Made by a program: the position numbers and the translations under genes
Shown: positions 1-5,972 of the stretch, piece after piece
Position numbering within the stretch: the stretch's first letter is position 1
Layout: each line of letters starts with the position of its first letter
The notes under the pieces: model-generated
Seen by the model: the letters and a program-made list of their open reading frames with translations, nothing else
Told to the model about the DNA's origin: nothing
Database searches by the model: none
Source: CAZYXO01 sp964651315
Lineage (GTDB): Bacteria > Bacillota_I > Bacilli_A > RF39 > UBA660
DNA: 7,506 bases
NCBI GenBank assembly: GCA_964651315.1
Contig: CAZYXO010000052.1
Span: forward strand, 1 to 7,506
Direction: 5' to 3'

Positions 1-7
1 GAAAAAT

Positions 8-91
8 TTAACTCATGTATGAATACACGAGTATGCAATTTTTGATTTTATCAACAGTGTTTTCATCAATAGAAATGATTTTACCTAACAT
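8..91 (-). CDS. Short ORF (27 aa), possible gene remnant
   Basis: A minus-strand ATG at 91-89 opens a 27-codon frame that starts MLGKIISIDENTV and stops at TAA (10-8). A good ribosome binding site, AAAGGGTG (minus strand, plus positions 106-99), lies 7 nt upstream, the same motif and spacing as at the clpB start at the other end of the window. The first residues look like the beginning of a conventional protein and I have a weak impression of similarity to N-termini of uncharacterised ATP-binding proteins of gut Bacillota, but the rest does not continue any family I know. It may be a small peptide gene, a truncated remnant, or chance. The gene lies at the window edge, so context beyond is unknown. 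Confidence 0.3.
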   Translation of the reverse strand: MLGKIISIDENTVDKIKNCILVYSYMS

Positions 92-105
92 CACATAACA
101 CCCTT

Positions 106-141
106 TGCTATATTAATAATAGCATAAATATTCGAAATATT
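106..141. promoter_or_regulatory. Two adjacent inverted repeats upstream of the short ORF
   Basis: TGCTAT-N7-ATAGCA (106-124) is followed 2 nt later by AATATT-CGA-AATATT (127-141). Read on the minus strand, a TATAAT hexamer (144-139) overlaps the second repeat, and the ribosome binding site of the 27-codon ORF overlaps the edge of the first. This could be an operator/promoter region, but the sequence is so AT-rich that chance symmetry is a real alternative, and no convincing -35 box is visible. Confidence 0.25.
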
Positions 142-172
142 ATATAAAAATACCCAAAAATATTCTCGTAAG

Positions 173-189
173 ATTAACATTGAGTTAAT
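173..189 (-). terminator. Weak hairpin after the membrane regulator gene
   Basis: ATTAAC-ATTGA-GTTAAT forms a 6-bp, mostly A:T stem with a 5-nt loop just downstream of the minus-strand stop at 200-198. It has no uninterrupted U-tract directly after it, so it is at best a poor intrinsic terminator for the regulator gene. Confidence 0.2.
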
Positions 190-197
190 ACTATTTT

Positions 198-362
198 TTA
201 TATATCTAATAAATGAATTAATTCTTTTTTACTATTTATATCTAGTTTCTTATAAACACTTTTAATATGAAATTTAATCGTATTCAAAGAAGAATCTAAT
301 TCTTCAGCAATTTCACCATTTGTATAATTTTTTATTAATAAATTAGCAACTTTTTGTTCCCG
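198..362 (-). pseudogene. LuxR-type HTH domain, out of frame with the gene upstream
   Basis: This minus-strand frame encodes 54 residues that begin REQKVANLL, continue through NGEIAEEL and NTIKFHIKSVYKKL, and end at TAA (200-198). That is the complete four-helix DNA-binding domain of the LuxR/FixJ (GerE) family, whose hallmark is LTxREqEV...EIAeeL..S..TVK.Hi..iyKKL...sRkEL. The missing LTN is encoded immediately upstream, but in the frame of the 12-TM protein. Deleting one T of the minus-strand AATT (plus positions 363-364) would give the consensus LTNREQKV and one protein of about 437 aa. The domain has no start codon or ribosome binding site of its own, so as written it would not be translated. 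The protein fits a membrane-anchored LuxR regulator class known from gut Actinobacteria and Bacillota. Either the gene is broken or the base is a sequencing or assembly error. Confidence 0.85.
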
Positions 363-1512
363 AATTTGTTAATTTTGTAAATAATTTATCTTTCTTTTCT
401 AATTTTATCATTTCATCTATCTTTTGATTTATACTATTATTAACAATAAACATAATACATAATGAAACAATTGATATAACAAGATATACAAACAATAATA
501 AATCTAAATTATTTTTTGTGGCATTAATAATTATATCCATTAAAAACACTTGTAAAATTCCAACTAAATTAAAAATCAAATAAATTGCTTTTGCTTTAGT
601 ATTTTTATAAACTAAATTACAATAATAAGGTAATGCAAATAACATAATATTAGTTATTCCTAATAAGAAACTTGCAACTAATGGAGTTGAACGTAAAAAT
701 GCTAAAGATAATAAAAATATTGCAATAAATATAGTAGGTATATACGCTTTCTTTATTTTAGATTTTTGTAATATAATATATAAACTAACTCCAACTAATC
801 CCCCACTATAAAATAATTCACTACCATATTTTAACTGACTTATTACATTAACACCAACTGTCGCTACAACGTGAAAAACTAATATAATTACAGTTATTCC
901 CAAATATAAATTAAAATTGGACTCTTTTTTTACTGGTTTTTTTAAAATAATATCTAAATCCATTATTTTAAATAACCCTATTATAAATAGTAATAATAAA
1001 ATAAAAGAAACTAAATTATAAACTAAGAATGACATCTTAATAAGGCTTGTGTGAAATAATAAATTTACAATTGTAACGCCAATCATTTCAATTACTATTT
1101 GCCTTTTGATATTCGTTGAACTATAAGTAAAGAAGTAAATAACTAATGAAGAAATAGACATCACAGAACAACTTGCAACTAAAATTGCTAAACAAGTTTC
1201 AGTGCAATTATTTGTTAATAAAATAACAGTTGTTATTAAAGATACTAATGTTGCTACTATACAAGTTTTATAGGCGATTTTTGGTTTTATTGTAATCGAA
1301 GTAAGGGTAATTAAGGAAACAATGACACATAATATTGGCAAAGTTGTCATAAAAGTATTACTTAATTTTCCTGCAGCATCTATTACACTATTATTAGCAT
1401 CCATCCAAATTATACCCATTTGCCATGTAACATAACTAGCCATTAATAATAGTACATATTTTGGCAAATCAGTCGTCCTTTGATTATATCTTTTTTCAAA
1501 AAATTTTTTCAT
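343..1512 (-). CDS. 12-TM membrane sensor half of a LuxR-family regulator
   Basis: This 389-aa frame starts at ATG 1512-1510, with GGAG about 9 nt upstream in the minus-strand leader. It has a short basic N-terminus and about 12 hydrophobic segments (approximately residues 19-39, 54-75, 81-101, 108-131, 139-158, 161-184, 200-224, 234-252, 258-274, 277-302, 311-330, 340-360), arranged like a small MFS-type transporter. A charged linker (about 365-380) leads to LTN (381-383), the first residues of a LuxR HTH. The frame then leaves the HTH, adds SGTKSC and stops. The rest of the HTH is encoded at 362-198 in another frame. Proteins of this kind are thought to sense a ligand through the membrane domain and bind DNA with the C-terminal HTH. 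As read here the product would be a membrane protein without DNA binding. It diverges from the lipoprotein operon, its most obvious candidate target. The ligand is unknown. Confidence 0.85.
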   Translation of the reverse strand: MKKFFEKRYNQRTTDLPKYVLLLMASYVTWQMGIIWMDANNSVIDAAGKLSNTFMTTLPILCVIVSLITLTSITIKPKIAYKTCIVATLVSLITTVILLTNNCTETCLAILVASCSVMSISSLVIYFFTYSSTNIKRQIVIEMIGVTIVNLLFHTSLIKMSFLVYNLVSFILLLLFIIGLFKIMDLDIILKKPVKKESNFNLYLGITVIILVFHVVATVGVNVISQLKYGSELFYSGGLVGVSLYIILQKSKIKKAYIPTIFIAIFLLSLAFLRSTPLVASFLLGITNIMLFALPYYCNLVYKNTKAKAIYLIFNLVGILQVFLMDIIINATKNNLDLLLFVYLVISIVSLCIMFIVNNSINQKIDEMIKLEKKDKLFTKLTNSGTKSC

Positions 1513-1535
1513 TTAGTTCCACTCCATTAAAAAAT

Positions 1536-1544
1536 ATTATATCA
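1536..1544 (-). promoter_or_regulatory. Extended -10 promoter for the membrane regulator gene
   Basis: On the minus strand TGATATAAT reads as an extended -10 element (TG-N-TATAAT). Its expected start of transcription falls near 1529, giving a leader of about 17 nt that contains the GGAG ribosome binding site. The matching -35 position is poor, which extended -10 promoters tolerate. Confidence 0.45.
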
Positions 1545-1559
1545 CACTTTTTTTGAAAA

Positions 1560-1586
1560 ACCACCCTAAATGGGTGGTATCTTTTT
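1560..1586 (+). terminator. GC-rich hairpin with T-tract in a divergent intergenic region
   Basis: ACCACCC-TAAAT-GGGTGGT is a perfect 7-bp stem (1560-1566 with 1572-1578), followed on the plus strand by ATCTTTTT and preceded by an A/T tract, so it resembles an intrinsic terminator in either direction. Its position is odd: it sits between two divergently transcribed genes, where no upstream transcript needs ending. It may act as an attenuator in a leader, insulate the two promoters, or mark an unseen antisense transcript. The shape is clear; the role is uncertain. Confidence 0.5.
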
Positions 1587-1626
1587 AAAAGTATATGTAG
1601 TAAATTAATATCAGAAAGGAATACAT

Positions 1627-1632
1627 AGGAGG
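1627..1632 (+). promoter_or_regulatory. Ribosome binding site that decides the lipoprotein start
   Basis: AGGAGG is a full Shine-Dalgarno match. An in-frame GTG at 1632-1634 overlaps it and cannot be the start, whereas ATG 1638 lies 5 nt downstream of the motif. Confidence 0.8.
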
Positions 1633-1637
1633 TGAAA

Positions 1638-2096
1638 ATGAAAAAATTTATATTACTAATAATATTATTAGTAGCAACAGTAGGAATAACTGGATGTGGA
1701 GATAATAATTTAGATCCGTTAAAAGATTTAGAAAATTATAACAATGATAACAATGATAACAATAATAACAATGATGATGATTTCAATATAAATCTATATT
1801 CAGATGATACAAAACTTGTTTATGATTTTAGTGGAATTTATAAAATAGTTTATTATTATTCAGGTGATACTATCACAGGTTTAGAATATTATTATGATTA
1901 TGAATCTGCTGAAATGGCAAATATCGCTATTGCTGGTATAAAATCAACTTATTCAAGCGAAGACAATATTAAAAGTATCGACCGAAAAGGTTCAGTTATT
2001 ATTATTAAATTTAAAGAAGAAGAATTTGAAGACTTGACTGTTGAAGAAGTTAAACGAACTTATTCATTCTTAAAAGAAGTTCAAGAAAATAGTTAG
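1638..2096 (+). CDS. Small lipoprotein of unknown function
   Basis: The protein is 152 aa from ATG 1638; a GTG two codons earlier overlaps the ribosome binding site and was rejected. Residues 1-19 form a lipoprotein signal peptide (two Lys, a Leu/Ile-rich core) ending in the lipobox ITGC, so Cys20 should be lipidated and the protein tethered to the outer face of the membrane. An Asn/Asp linker (about 35-48) then carries a C-terminal domain of about 100 residues, rich in Tyr, Asp and Glu, with a strand-helix-strand look (TKLVYDFSG, GDTITGLEYYYDY, GSVIIIKFKEEEF). It resembles the many small envelope lipoproteins of Bacillota, but I cannot assign a family. It is the first gene of a three-gene cluster; the next begins 13 nt after its stop, with the ribosome binding site overlapping the stop. 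A weak promoter (TAATAT at 1606-1611) may precede it. Confidence 0.85.
   Translation: MKKFILLIILLVATVGITGCGDNNLDPLKDLENYNNDNNDNNNNNDDDFNINLYSDDTKLVYDFSGIYKIVYYYSGDTITGLEYYYDYESAEMANIAIAGIKSTYSSEDNIKSIDRKGSVIIIKFKEEEFEDLTVEEVKRTYSFLKEVQENS
1740..1781 (+). repeat. Asn/Asp-coding low-complexity repeat in the lipoprotein
   Basis: Two tandem AACAATGAT units run into AAC/AAT/GAT repeats and code for a run of Asn and Asp at residues about 35-48. It is probably a flexible linker holding the folded domain away from the membrane anchor. All units are multiples of three, so slippage would change linker length without breaking the frame. Confidence 0.7.
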
Positions 2097-2109
2097 AAGG
2101 AGTAAAAAA

Positions 2110-2574
2110 ATGAGTGAAAATAAAAATTTAAAAGATAAAGCAAATGATCTTTTAAAAAATGTTAAGGACGATAGTAAAAAATTTGATAAAAAAGAAATTG
2201 AAAGTGGAAAAGGTATGGCAATATTATCTTACATAATTGCACCAATACCATATTTTGCTGAAAAAAATAATAAGTATGTTAAATATCATGCTATTCAAGG
2301 GATGAATTTATTAATAATTGCTATTGCTTATTCAGCAATTTATTGGCTTTTAAGTTCAGTAATAAAAGTAAAAGGAAGTTGTGGTTATGGATATTGGGGT
2401 GAATGGGCTGAAGCTTTAGGAGCAACATGTAAAGTAACGCCTTGGTGGGTTACTGTTCCTCTTTCAATAGTTGGAATAGGCGTTGGATTACTATTTATCC
2501 TTGGCATTATAAATGTTTGCAATGGTAAAGCAAAAGAATTACCAATTGTTAATAAACTTAAAATTTTTAAATAA
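2110..2574 (+). CDS. DUF4870/Tic20-like small membrane protein
   Basis: The protein is 154 aa, with AGAAGGAG overlapping the previous stop and 7 nt from the ATG. Residues 1-33 are Lys/Asp-rich and probably cytosolic. Then come a membrane segment (about 34-50, with IIAPIPYF), the signature KYVKYHAIQG (55-64), a second segment (about 65-86) and a third (about 113-137), ending in NGKAKELPIVNKLKI. The family DUF4870 (Tic20-like) shows this order: a first helix, [KR]-[FY]-H-[AS]-x-Q, two more helices, and a closing GkakElPivgklkI. The molecular role of bacterial members is unknown. Between segments 2 and 3 this copy has a loop of about 25 residues rich in Gly, Tyr and Trp, with Cys91 and Cys107. 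It lies between the lipoprotein and the secreted protein and is probably co-transcribed with both. Confidence 0.8.
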   Translation: MSENKNLKDKANDLLKNVKDDSKKFDKKEIESGKGMAILSYIIAPIPYFAEKNNKYVKYHAIQGMNLLIIAIAYSAIYWLLSSVIKVKGSCGYGYWGEWAEALGATCKVTPWWVTVPLSIVGIGVGLLFILGIINVCNGKAKELPIVNKLKIFK

Positions 2575-2594
2575 AAAAGAGAAAAGGAGAAAAA

Positions 2595-4226
2595 ATGAAA
2601 AAAATATTAAATATTACAATACTATTCTTAGTAGGATTAATTCTTCTACCAAGTGTAGTAAATGCAGTAGTAGTTGATGGAAAAAAATACACTATTAATA
2701 ATTTTACTACTACACCAGAATTAAATATGTATGGAGGATTTGAAAAATCAAATTACTTTTACGGAATTAAAGATAATTCATCAACGCCAGAATATTATAA
2801 AATTAATTTAGATGGAACTACTGAAAGCATTTTAGAAAGTGGACTAGAAATTCCCGAGATAAATCGCTGTACTATTACTACTAAAAATTTTGAGAGTAAA
2901 CTTATATTAGCAAAAAGTTGTAATGGAATAACAACAAATATCGAAGAAAATAATAAATACGAAGAAATAGATGCATATATTTACAAAAATAATGGTAATT
3001 TAAGACTATATTTAATTAATAATGTAGTTCCAGAAACTGACTATGCAAGTGAGTATTATGGTGGTATTATAAATAATAATGGTGAATGGATAATTCCACT
3101 AACATTACATAAAACTTTCGGTTTTGGAAGTGATTATATTTATAGTATAGAATATAATACTGATGGAACATTAAAAGAATTAATTACTTATACTTTAGAA
3201 GGAACTGTTGTTAGTACTTTTAATTCAACTTTGACAGAAATATTTACTGGTAAATGGGATTATTTTTACACAGCAACAATAAATAATGTAAGTTATTTTC
3301 TTGCAGTATCTGATATTGATAATTCCGTATTTTTATTCGATAGTACTGGTAAGAAAACTGACATATCAATGGAAAATTATGAATTTGATGATCAATATTC
3401 ATTCCTAAGTAACAATAATAATATTTTGATAATAGATTTTTATAATCTTACTGATGGTTCATTATATAAAAATAAAATAATTAATCTTGATTTAAACATA
3501 ACAAAAGTTTTAAATGGTTATGTTATGGAGGGATACAATGCTGATATGGATAAAGAACTAAATTTAGGATTATTAATTGAACATAATGATGATTCTGTTG
3601 CTTTATATGATTATAAATTAAATAAAATACTAGATATTCCTATTTCAGAATCAAATTATGACATTGATTTTGTTTATTATCCTTTAACTGGTATTAATGG
3701 CACTTATATTGTAAGAAAAACAATTTATGGTAGGAGTTCTAGTACTTATCAATTGCTAAAGGTAGTAATAGAAGACGCAAAAAAAGTAAATGTTAAAGGC
3801 ATATTGCTAGATGAAAATAACAATAAACTTGCTAATACTAAAGTTATATTAAATGATGGCACACCAGTTATAACAGATGAAAATGGTAATTTTGAATTTA
3901 ATAATGTTTATGAAGAAATAAATAGTTTATCATTCAAAAATGCTAATGATGAAATTCTTGCAAATGGTGAAATGAGATTAAATCCTAAAGATGCAACTGC
4001 TTTAACTGATGGTATTGTTGAATTTAAAACTGGTGATAATAATTCAATTGTCTTAACAGTAAAATTAAATGGTGATAATGTAGAATTAGTTAGTGTTACA
4101 GATTATGTAGCACCAGTTATTCCAAATCCTAATACAAATGATAATATAACATTATATTTCATAACTGCAATAATTACAATTATGAGTTTATGCACTATAT
4201 CATTATTAAATAAAAAACATAACTAA
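2595..4226 (+). CDS. Secreted surface protein with NPNTN sorting signal
   Basis: The protein is 543 aa, with AAAAGGAG 5 nt before the ATG, 20 nt after the previous gene. Residues 1-24 are a signal peptide (MKK, a long hydrophobic core, likely cleavage after VNA). Residues about 25-390 are rich in Tyr, Asn and Asp and repeat short strand-like units (YKINLDGT, YNTDGTLKEL, LYDYKLNKIL), suggesting a beta-propeller-like fold, though this is inference. Residues about 398-490 look like a carboxypeptidase-regulatory/SpaA-type beta-sandwich (VKGILLDENN... TDENGNFEFNNVYE). The C-terminus has the order of a cell-wall sorting signal: NPNTN (511-515), a hydrophobic stretch, then KKHN. NPNTN matches the NPQTN type recognised by class B sortases, so covalent wall anchoring is likely; otherwise the last helix simply anchors it in the membrane. 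No sortase gene is in the window. The substrate or ligand is unknown. It is the last gene of the operon and is followed by a terminator. Confidence 0.85.
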   Translation: MKKILNITILFLVGLILLPSVVNAVVVDGKKYTINNFTTTPELNMYGGFEKSNYFYGIKDNSSTPEYYKINLDGTTESILESGLEIPEINRCTITTKNFESKLILAKSCNGITTNIEENNKYEEIDAYIYKNNGNLRLYLINNVVPETDYASEYYGGIINNNGEWIIPLTLHKTFGFGSDYIYSIEYNTDGTLKELITYTLEGTVVSTFNSTLTEIFTGKWDYFYTATINNVSYFLAVSDIDNSVFLFDSTGKKTDISMENYEFDDQYSFLSNNNNILIIDFYNLTDGSLYKNKIINLDLNITKVLNGYVMEGYNADMDKELNLGLLIEHNDDSVALYDYKLNKILDIPISESNYDIDFVYYPLTGINGTYIVRKTIYGRSSSTYQLLKVVIEDAKKVNVKGILLDENNNKLANTKVILNDGTPVITDENGNFEFNNVYEEINSLSFKNANDEILANGEMRLNPKDATALTDGIVEFKTGDNNSIVLTVKLNGDNVELVSVTDYVAPVIPNPNTNDNITLYFITAIITIMSLCTISLLNKKHN

Positions 4227-4245
4227 TTCAAACATTTATTATATT

Positions 4246-4270
4246 AAAACCAGCAAATTTGCTGGTTTTT
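4246..4270 (+). terminator. Intrinsic terminator of the lipoprotein/surface-protein operon
   Basis: A 24-bp perfect palindrome (4246-4269, core ACCAGCAAATTTGCTGGT) is flanked by an A-tract and followed by a T-run, 19 nt after the stop of the surface-protein gene. The hairpin-plus-U-tract form is classic, and the flanking A and T tracts mean it could also work in reverse. Confidence 0.9.
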
Positions 4271-4281
4271 GTATAAATAAA

Positions 4282-4310
4282 TTGACTAAAATATAATTTT
4301 TATATATAAT
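4282..4310 (+). promoter_or_regulatory. Sigma-A promoter for the metal permease gene
   Basis: TTGACT (4282-4287), a 17-nt spacer, then TATAAT (4305-4310) is a near-consensus housekeeping promoter. It sits right after the terminator, so the permease starts a new transcription unit. Transcription should start near 4317, leaving a leader of about 20 nt with AGGGAG (4322-4327) as the ribosome binding site. No riboswitch fits in so short a leader. Confidence 0.85.
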
Positions 4311-4336
4311 TTAACCTGATTAGGGAGAGAATTATA

Positions 4337-5176
4337 ATGTTAGATATATTAAAAGATACATTAATAGATGCACTTAAATTAGTTCCATTTTTATTAATAG
4401 CATTCTTATTAATTGAAGTAATTGAACATAAATTATCAGCAAAAAATAAAAAACTGATAGGAAAATCCAACAAATTCGGTCCAATTGTCGGAAGTACACT
4501 GGGAATTATACCTCAATGTGGTTTTTCAGTAGTAGCAACTAACTTATATGCAACAAGAATCATAACACTAGGAACATTAATATCAATATATTTATCAACT
4601 AGTGATGAAATGTTACCAATTATGTTATCACAAAACGCTGATTTTTCCGTAATTGCAATGATATTAGGAATTAAATTTATTATAGGTATAATAGCTGGTT
4701 TCATTATTAATTTAGTAATAAAAGATAAAAAAGAAAATACAAACTATGAAATATGTGATGATGAACATTGTCATTGTGAAGATGGTATTATTAAATCATC
4801 TATAATACATACGTTAAAAACATTATTATTCATTTTAATTAGTACTTTTATAATAAATTGTTTATTTACTTATTTAGGAGAAGAAACATTAGCTAATTTA
4901 CTCTTAAAAAATAATATATTTGGTCCTTTTATTACAAGTTTAATTGGATTAATACCAAATTGTGGTGCTAGTATAGTTATAACAGAATTATATTTAAACA
5001 ATGCAATATCCTTAGGAGCAACAATATCAGGTTTATTAACAGGAAGTGGTATTGCTTTACTAATATTATTTAAAACAAATAAAAACTTAAAACTAAATTT
5101 ATTAATTCTTAGTTTAATGTATTTTATTGGTGCTATAAGTGGAATGATTATCGAATTAATTTCTTTTATGTTATAA
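4337..5176 (+). CDS. ArsP_2-type metal efflux permease (putative manganese transporter)
   Basis: This 279-aa integral membrane protein has the two-fold repeat of the ArsP_2 family (PF11449, annotated as putative 10-TM heavy-metal exporter, arsenic efflux protein or putative manganese transporter). Each half carries the same motif: GxxxGIIPQCGFSVVATNLY (about 52-71) and GLIPNCGASIVITELY (204-219), centred on P59-Q-C61-G and P207-N-C209-G, likely in the transport path. Other marks are TSDEMLP (88-94) after the first repeat and TGSG...LLILFKTNK in the second. The linker between halves has a Cys/His/acid cluster, C140-DDE-H-C-H-C147, a plausible metal-binding site. It should export a metal or metalloid from the cytosol; the substrate cannot be read from sequence, and family annotations disagree (Mn or As). 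The start follows AGGGAG by 9 nt. The ku gene begins 52 nt downstream without a terminator hairpin between. Confidence 0.85.
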   Translation: MLDILKDTLIDALKLVPFLLIAFLLIEVIEHKLSAKNKKLIGKSNKFGPIVGSTLGIIPQCGFSVVATNLYATRIITLGTLISIYLSTSDEMLPIMLSQNADFSVIAMILGIKFIIGIIAGFIINLVIKDKKENTNYEICDDEHCHCEDGIIKSSIIHTLKTLLFILISTFIINCLFTYLGEETLANLLLKNNIFGPFITSLIGLIPNCGASIVITELYLNNAISLGATISGLLTGSGIALLILFKTNKNLKLNLLILSLMYFIGAISGMIIELISFML

Positions 5177-5228
5177 ATTATACATAAAAGATTTTTTTTT
5201 ACTAAAACTAAATATAGGTGAAGAAAAA

Positions 5229-5972
5229 ATGCCAAATATACATAGTTCAATTACATTTGCTTTAGTAAATATTCCGGTAGTTATTAATCCTATTGTTAAA
5301 AATAATGATACTTCTTTTAATCAATTACATAAAAAATGTTTACATCGAATTAAATATATTAAATATTGTCCTTATTGTAAAAAGGATGTTAAAGAACCTG
5401 ATTTAGTAAAAGGATATGAATATGAAAAAGATAATTACCTAACGTTTGAAAAAAGCGAATTAAATAAATTAAAGATTAATAATGAAAAAGAAATAGAAAT
5501 AGTAGCATTTGTAAAAATGTCGGAAATAAATCCTTACTATTTCGAAAAAAGTTATGTACTTGAAACAGAAAATAAATCAAAAGCATATAATTTGTTTTGT
5601 GAAGCATTAAAAAGTACTAAAAAAGTTGCTATAGCTAAAACAATAATTGGTAGTAAGTTTTATTATGTTATTTTAAGATTTTCTGATAATCAAATTATAA
5701 TGACAACATTATATTTTAATGAAGAAATAAATATCGAAGAACCAAAAAAGATAGAAAAAGTTAATAAAAAAGAGTTGGATTTAGCAATTAAATTAATAGA
5801 TAGCTTAAGTGATAAATTTAAACCTAATGAATATAAAGATGAATATCAAAATAATATAAAAGATGCAATAGATGATAAATTAAATGGCAAAGAAATTAAA
5901 AGTGTTAAATCAAAACCTAAGAAACAAATTAATGATTTAATGAAAGCATTAGAGAAAAGCTTAGAGGGATAA
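5229..5972 (+). CDS. ku: Ku, DNA end-binding protein of bacterial NHEJ
   Basis: The protein is 247 aa, with AGGTGA 7 nt before the ATG. Bacterial Ku forms a homodimeric ring on double-strand DNA ends and recruits the ligase. Family signatures in order: SSITFALVNIPVVI (6-19; usual form isFGLVniPv), LH (33-34), CPYC (47-50), VKGYEYEKDNYL (60-71), EIVAFVKMSEINPYYFEKSYVL (90-111), the LF..AL helix (122-127), the strand YVILR (146-150), MTTLYF (158-163), and the closing helix ELDLAIKLIDSLSDKFKPNEY (182-202). The match to Bacillus subtilis Ku, which I recall, is strong throughout, including the CxxC. It ends about 60 residues earlier than that protein, at ALEKSLEG, so the long Lys-rich DNA-binding tail is missing. 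The stop codon directly abuts the ligase ATG, which implies co-translation. It may be read through from the permease promoter or have its own. Confidence 0.95.
   Translation: MPNIHSSITFALVNIPVVINPIVKNNDTSFNQLHKKCLHRIKYIKYCPYCKKDVKEPDLVKGYEYEKDNYLTFEKSELNKLKINNEKEIEIVAFVKMSEINPYYFEKSYVLETENKSKAYNLFCEALKSTKKVAIAKTIIGSKFYYVILRFSDNQIIMTTLYFNEEINIEEPKKIEKVNKKELDLAIKLIDSLSDKFKPNEYKDEYQNNIKDAIDDKLNGKEIKSVKSKPKKQINDLMKALEKSLEG

Noticed and set aside
1632..1637. GTG start for the lipoprotein
   Set aside because: The GTG overlaps the AGGAGG itself; ATG 1638 has correct spacing.
4315..4324. CCT-GATT-AGG symmetry in the permease leader as a DtxR/MntR-type operator
   Set aside because: Only three base pairs are symmetric and part of it is the ribosome binding site; too weak to claim metal-dependent regulation.
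4513..4704. Minus-strand frame of 63 codons inside the permease gene
   Set aside because: It is antisense to a well-supported membrane protein with duplicated family motifs, has no ribosome binding site, and its composition mirrors the permease.
5192..5200. Run of nine T between permease and ku as a terminator
   Set aside because: No stem of any strength precedes it, so it does not qualify as an intrinsic terminator.
4870..5250. Minus-strand frame of 126 codons over the permease end and ku start
   Set aside because: It overlaps two confidently identified genes, matches no family, and lacks a credible start signal.
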